A stretch of 64,000 bases of DNA from Desmodus rotundus (taxonomy: Eukaryota > Chordata > Mammalia > Chiroptera > Phyllostomidae), in assembly GCF_022682495.2 (NCBI RefSeq), contig NC_071399.1, positions 53,932,873-53,996,872 of the forward strand. The letters are read 5' to 3'. The notes under the pieces were generated by a model. The model did not search any database. It saw only the letters and a list, made by a program, of their open reading frames with translations, and was not told where the DNA came from. The position numbers and the translations under genes are program-made. Shown piece by piece: positions 58,780 through 64,000 of this stretch. How positions within the stretch are numbered: the stretch's first letter is position 1; every line of letters starts with the position of its first letter.

Positions 58780-59205
58780 TCTGGTCCCACCAGCATCCCC
58801 ATCCTCTTCCCCACCTTCAGCCACATTGGGCTACTTAGAACTCCAGAGCAGGCCTGTGAATTTGTACTCAGTGTTCTTCTCTGGGCCTGGGAAGGCCCCG
58901 CCCCTACTTTTCTGCAGCTTGAAATCCTAATTATTCAAGACCTGATTCAACTGTCACCCCCTCTGTAAAACCTGCTCCAACTCCCTATTCAGCGGCAATG
59001 GCCTCCCTCTGTTCTCCACAGTGCTCTGTCCACACTCCATCAGTGAGTGTCCTGGCTGACCTGAGCCACTTCTGTGGGATATCTGCCCCCTGGACTGGAC
59101 TGGGAGGTCCTTAAGGAGGGGAGCAGGCGTGTTGGTCATCTTTGCATCCCCCATGCAATCACCAGCCCTTGCACACATTAGGCCCCAATAAATGCTTCTT
59201 GAATT
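58780..59205 (+). repeat. L2 3' region
   Basis: 'ctggactgggaggtccttaa', 'tcatctttgcatcccccatg' and 'ccccaataaatgcttcttg' are typical of the L2 end. Confidence 0.65.
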
Positions 59206-60812
59206 TGGTTTAAAATATAGGGGAATTATGCAGTTACTATAGTGGCAGATTCATGTGTTTTCAAAGTTCAGGCTTGTTTAAACCCATAACAGGTTCTATC
59301 CATAAGAAAAAAAAAGTTTTACTCACTAGTTCTGACTTAGAGAAATGTGGAAGCTATCAAAGAGAATCGATCAGTTTATAAACTATTTGTGTCCCTTTTG
59401 GTTTAGGAGAACAAAACACAATCAATAGCACTGGTAGAACCAAATGATTATAAAACAGATATATAGGCTTGGGATTAAAATACTTTAAAACTATATTTAT
59501 TCATCTGTGTAGCTATCTTTGCATATCTTGGTATTTTGGCACATCATAGATATTCAATTTTGTCTTGGTCTGAATGGTATGTGTGTGGGAGTCATGTTTT
59601 ATAATTTTATATTGAGCAGTACAAAGAAAACTTCTTTCACCTTGTTTTGCATCTTGCAGTAAAAACTTGTAATATGTCCAGAGAAATCGTCCTTGTGCAT
59701 TGACCAAAACCATTTGCAAAGTAATGACTAACTGAAATGCAGCTGGGCACATATAGGGCTGCAGAGCCCATCCCCAGGGCAGAGCCCACTCTGAACATAG
59801 TCAGTAGTCAGTCCTCCTCCTCATCAAATAATATCTACCATCACCATGGCTCTAACGTTAGCATCTGTTTGGTATTCAAAGGGTCTATGAAGTGTATCTT
59901 GATCAACAAGGGGGTTCTTTCATTCAAATGAAAAGCATCTCTAGTTTTTCTCATCAATCAAAGGAAGACAGGTCATGAGATGTTTGTGGGCCAATAAATG
60001 CTCAGAAAGACATTATTTTCAAGTGCCTTTTTTTTCATTATGAAGGCTCACCTACTCCAGCTACAGGTTTAACAGGAGAGCACAAATAGCGATAGCTCTT
60101 GCTTATCTTAGAACATGAGAGAGAAGAAAATATTTATGTTGGCCAACAGGAAAGTAGGCCTGGAGTGACATTTGGTTTGCAGATGTACATTGAAGCATGG
60201 ATGCTTAGCTTAATGTCTCAAATCCCCTGTAAACTGAATTTTTGAAAACAAACATGTCTACCTTTTCCAAAGGAAACTAGAATGTATCCATAATAGGCAG
60301 TACTCAGAAAACATATGATGTAATGGGTTTTTTTTTCCACACTAATTTTCTAGGTTAAATGAGAAACCTAAAACATTGAGAAAAGTATATAAATAGGTGC
60401 TAACTGTATTTGATGAGATTATTAGGTCATTCAAATGCCCCTCCTCTCTAAATTCAAAAAAAGACTTTGCAGGACTCTCAGATAGTTTGAGTATTTTATT
60501 CACTGTGTTATAGAAAGCTGTTTGGAAAGAAATAGCTCTTTCATGTCTTTCTGCCAAAAATTTATATGGTTCCAAGAGTCTATTCTTTTCAATGCCAAGG
60601 TGTTGTTTTCCTCATTTTGAAAATATTAAAAACAAAGTGATCTTTTCTCAGAGAGAGTCTGCTGTATGACATATGTGGAGCAGCGGCGCTGTGATTGGCC
60701 ATAAAAAACAGTTACCATTTGGATATGTGTGAGAGATGCTGCTTCTCTTTGAATTAGAAAAGTCTCCCAGGCTTGCCTGGTTAAACTCTCTAAATGTAGG
60801 AAATATACTTAC

Positions 60813-60953
60813 ATTCTGGAAATCATTAATTTCAATTGCTTCTTCAGCTCCACTTCCCATTTTAAAGGTCTCCAGGTTGTTCCCAGCATCTATTTCCATG
60901 GACCCATCTTGTAGTTTCCCATCGATACTCACGGTGTAATGGACATTGTAAAT
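60813..60953 (-). CDS. CNMD: CNMD coding exon (ectodomain before and into BRICHOS)
   Basis: This 141-bp exon is bounded by acceptor 'gttcacttccag' and donor gtaagt on the minus strand. It is exactly 47 codons: IYNVHYTVSIDGKLQDGSME, then IDAGNNLETFKMGSGAEEAI and EINDFQN. It corresponds to residues 72-118 of the human protein, just outside the membrane, and leads into BRICHOS. The upstream exons for the cytoplasmic tail and the membrane anchor were looked for up to the window end and not found, so they must lie beyond 64 kb. An internal Met of the exon is not a start. Confidence 0.96.
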
Positions 60954-63900
60954 CTGGAAGTGAACATAAGGGGAGTGACGCTTCCCTTTTAGAGCAATTC
61001 AAGGACTACCTTTCAACATGCAGTGTCTGAGGTAACTTTTATATTTGTCAGAGATACACTGCGTCATCCTTGAGAGCAATATATTGTTATACAAGAACTT
61101 CATCCACGCACCAATCACTTAATACAATGATTTCTTTAGAAGTACCTCAAAAAATAAAAGTAAAGCATTTGATATTCTCTGACACTAGTTCAAATAGCTC
61201 AGTTATTCTCAATCCTGGCCATGTATAGAAGCACCTGAGTGGAATCTTCAGCTACCATGCCTGGGTTTTCAGTCAAATCAGAACCTGTGGGTTTTGGGGA
61301 TTGGGCATAGATCTTTCTTTCTTTTTTTTTTAAAGGACAATTCTTCCCTGGCTGGTGTGGCTTAGTGGACTGAGTGCTGACCTGTGAACTGAAGGGTCGC
61401 AGGTTAGATTCTTAGGGCACATGACTGGGTTGCGGGCCAGGTCCCCAGTAGAGGGCATGCGAGAGGCAATCGATTGATGTATCTCTAGCACATTGATGTT
61501 TCTCTCTCTCTCTTTCTTTCTTCTTTTCCTTCTCTCTAAAAATAACTACATAATTTTTTTTAAAAAAGGACAATTCTACTATGCAGCCAGAGTTGAGGCC
61601 TGTTGATGGATCAGTGATCGAGGAGGCAGAGGGTTAACTGGGCTATTAACTGAACAAGTCTGCAGAGGCACCTCAATTTGAAAGGTTTTAAAAATCTTTT
61701 GGTTCAGATTTGGCACGAATGTGGTATATAGTAAGGACTGCAGACAGGGCTGGGATTTGCCTGACATGGAGCAGCATTTGCAGAAAGCAAGGTCAATGTG
61801 CACATCTGTTTCAGCTCGAAATGGGAGTTACTCATTTTAATGACTCTGTGGGACAGGCATGGGGTTGTAGGGCATTTTGTTATGAGACGTGTAGGGTGAG
61901 AAGGGAGGGAGACTTGGCACTGTAGAAGGGCACTAGTCCAGGAATCAGAAAGACAGGTGGCCGTACCGCTTATCCCTGGGTCTTGGGAGTGGCCTTGAGT
62001 ATAAAATGAAGAAGTTGGACCTCAGAGTTGGTTTTTCATTTATGTCTTTAAAGACGGAGGTGGCCCAGAGGTGAAGGTGACAGAGCAGGTGGGACTGTGA
62101 GTCTCCTTTCTCCCATCCATCTACAATGTAATGAGAGTGGCTCGGCTAGTTTTACATATTGGATTTCTGAGTAAAATCTTAAGAAACATTCTCCTATTAA
62201 ATACATTTTTTTAAAAAAGTTCACCACTAAATTAGATGGTCCAAATCACTCTCTTGGTTTAGACATCTTGGTGGAACTCTAGTTCAAAACCTTATTCACA
62301 CCCTGCTCCTGCTCGGCATGCAGCTGCCCTGCTAGAACTTCCTCTGAGATGTGGAATATAGGAGGGTTTCTTTTCTTATTTTTTCTGACTTAGAGGCATG
62401 TATATCTTATATATTATATATTTCATATGATATGTAATATATACATTCTTTAAAGGGGAAAGAATGGGAACTGATGAAAGACACTTACTCCGTAGTGTCA
62501 GGACAGCAGGTCAGAACCACAAATAGCTCAGTTTTGATTCAAGTCTGATTGCCTCCCGCAGTATAAAGAATGCGACATGGACACACACTGGATAAGGATC
62601 TGTAGTTACTGGATCATTACTTATAGGAAACTCATTATTACAAGACCCACAGGGCATGATTTTATTTCTTCTGTGGAAATGTAGAAATGGCTTTGCTAGC
62701 CAGCACCGTTTCAGACCTCAGCCTTCCTTCAGCGGAACAGAAGATAACTGGCGTGCCAACTCGGCTCAACTATGTCTCGGTGGCCCTCCGTCCCTCCTTC
62801 TGCTGAACTTCGATTCCTGCAGTGCACTGTCTCCCAGGCTAGCCTGAGCCTAAGGTCCACTTCTAGGGGTTCTCATTTAGAGCTGGAGCAGAGCCCACCA
62901 CCCTAGTTTCACTTTGTGATGCAGGTGGTCTGAATGATCAGCCCAGTTTGGGAAACCTGTTTTCTTTGGCTGAGCCAGTGCTTTCTGCAGGTAAGGTTTA
63001 GGGAGCAGACTCTGTTTTGTCCCTGTGCTCCCTGAGCAGCTCCTATTCACATGGGTTAATTATGACCATCAACAGGAGCTTGGCAGACAACACCCATGTG
63101 AGTTCCTGCTGGCTCGGATCCTTCACTCAGGCTACAAGAGGCTCTTTTTTGGGGGGGGGGATAGCATAAGCTTGCAAACTGAAGCAAAGCAAAATTCAAG
63201 AAATTAACAGTTTCCATGTTTTTAGCAGGTGTAAAGCAGACAAGATTGTGACACTAGCAGAATGGCTTATCATCGTAATTTCACTTTCCTTCACCACCAC
63301 CTGTCATCACCTTCCTCCCAGCAAAAGCTCCCTGACTGCGTATGGGTATTGCATCCTTTCTACTGTAGCTCCATCCTGTCTTTTAAGCAGTGCATGGCCT
63401 GTGTGGACAGCAGTGGGAAGTCTATACCCTCCTGAAGCGATGGGGGCAGTGGTGGTAAACAGATTGAAATGATTTCCAAAGTACTGAGTCCTGAGCTCAG
63501 AAGGAGACTGGGCTGATGGAGCAGTGATCACATTATTTTCTCTAAAGTGATGGAGCTGTTGGCACCTAAGGCTATTTCTATCCAAGTACAGTGAAGTTAT
63601 TATTTGCCAAAATTCTGCTCAATATGGTGCCTTTTACAGCCAAGGATATTTACTAATAAGTTTCTAATAAAGCCTGGATTCTCTAAGATTAATTACATAA
63701 TGGTTAGGACAATGTCTAGAAAAATCAGTCTGAGAAGAAAGGCCCCCAGCAATGATCTCATCACCTACCCCACAGGAGAGGTTGCCAGTTATCTCATATT
63801 GGTGAGAATTTCCCATATTTCAATGCCTTGTTTCATGTGCAATAATGTGGCTGAAACATGGCCTCAATACTTGAGCCCAGTTACTCGACCCCAATTATTA

Positions 63901-64000
63901 GCACTTGGACACTTCATAGTCCTCCAGCTGACTTCGAGTAAACTTGTCCTCAGGGGATTTACCTATATGAAAGGGATAGGAGGTGAATTACAGCTGGTTA
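60954..64000 (-). other. CNMD: CNMD intron, part within the window
   Basis: Holds a MER5-like piece (about 61200-61310), a SINE (61345-61564), a TA-rich palindromic patch near 62398-62445 and a G run at 63148-63160. No exon for the membrane anchor is visible. Confidence 0.7.
61345..61564 (+). mobile_element. VES-type bat SINE with perfect TSD
   Basis: Head 'ccctggctggtgtggcttag', 'gggtcgcaggttagattc', 'cacattgatgtttctctctc' and A-rich tail. Flanked by AAAGGACAATTCT at 61332-61344 and 61565-61577. A short 'gatgtatctctagca' duplication sits in the body. Confidence 0.93.

Larger units (their letters stand above)
54678..60812 (-). other. CNMD: CNMD intron
   Basis: A 6.1-kb intron with an old LINE-type repeat (about 54695-54990), two MER5-like MITEs, a MaLR-type LTR, an L1 3' piece (about 58005-58130), a second LTR and an L2 end. 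Between these (55000-56060, 56880-57460, 57570-57990, 59210-60800) I see nothing I can name. A sequence at about 57470-57560 ('agaagttcccaagaagggc') may be another hAT MITE. Confidence 0.8.

Noticed and set aside
62398..62445. TA-rich palindrome as a regulatory or cruciform element
   Set aside because: Low-complexity TA sequence of this kind is common in introns; no supporting context.
60954..64000. CNMD membrane-anchor exon
   Set aside because: I looked for the hydrophobic anchor coding sequence with splice sites on the minus strand and found none, so it must be outside the window.

Overview
The window is nuclear DNA from a mammal, almost certainly a bat. It holds the 3' ends of two convergent vertebrate genes with GT-AG introns, set in a dense background of L1, hAT, mariner, LTR, MIR, L2 and MER-type repeats. 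At least ten copies of a tRNA-derived SINE carry the head 'CCCTGGCTGGTGTGGCTCAGTGG', the VES-type SINE of microbats; several have clear target-site duplications (TSDs). Nothing prokaryotic is present.

Layout. (1) 1-19.4 kb, + strand: the last three coding exons of SUGT1 (1070-1160, 4407-4588, 19320-19421), encoding the end of the CS domain and the SGS domain. The 14.7-kb last intron is filled with antisense L1 (an L1 inside an older L1), a broken hAT transposase gene and an ORF1-only L1 derivative inside that hAT element. (2) 19.4-39.7 kb, intergenic: SINEs, a twin-primed ORF1-only element, a truncated mariner, a nested pair of ORF1-only elements, and an odd LTR structure with inverted ends. 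(3) 39.7-64 kb, - strand: the last five coding exons of CNMD (chondromodulin-1; formerly LECT1). Exon lengths add up to 263 residues, exactly residues 72-334 of a 334-residue protein; the first 71 residues (cytoplasmic tail and membrane anchor) lie beyond the window. SUGT1 and CNMD tail to tail is the arrangement known on human 13q14.3, so this is conserved synteny rather than a new gene cluster.

The most unusual content is the mobile DNA. Five copies of an L1-like element have a 5' UTR, one ORF1 and a short G-rich 3' UTR with no ORF2 (HAL1-type, 'half-L1'). Two share an in-frame 141-bp deletion in ORF1; one of these keeps ORF1 open and is nested in an older copy, and the other has a textbook 5' inversion. 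An LTR element at 37.7-38.8 kb has two LTRs in inverted orientation, one shrunk to 140 bp, flanked by the 6-bp repeat GTTCAG, with a tRNA-Lys-type primer binding site on the minus strand. Two mariner copies share an internal deletion and the same Asp-to-Asn changes. I found no non-repeat gene other than SUGT1 and CNMD. Repeat family names are from recalled consensus patterns, not a database search, and repeat boundaries without a stated TSD are approximate.
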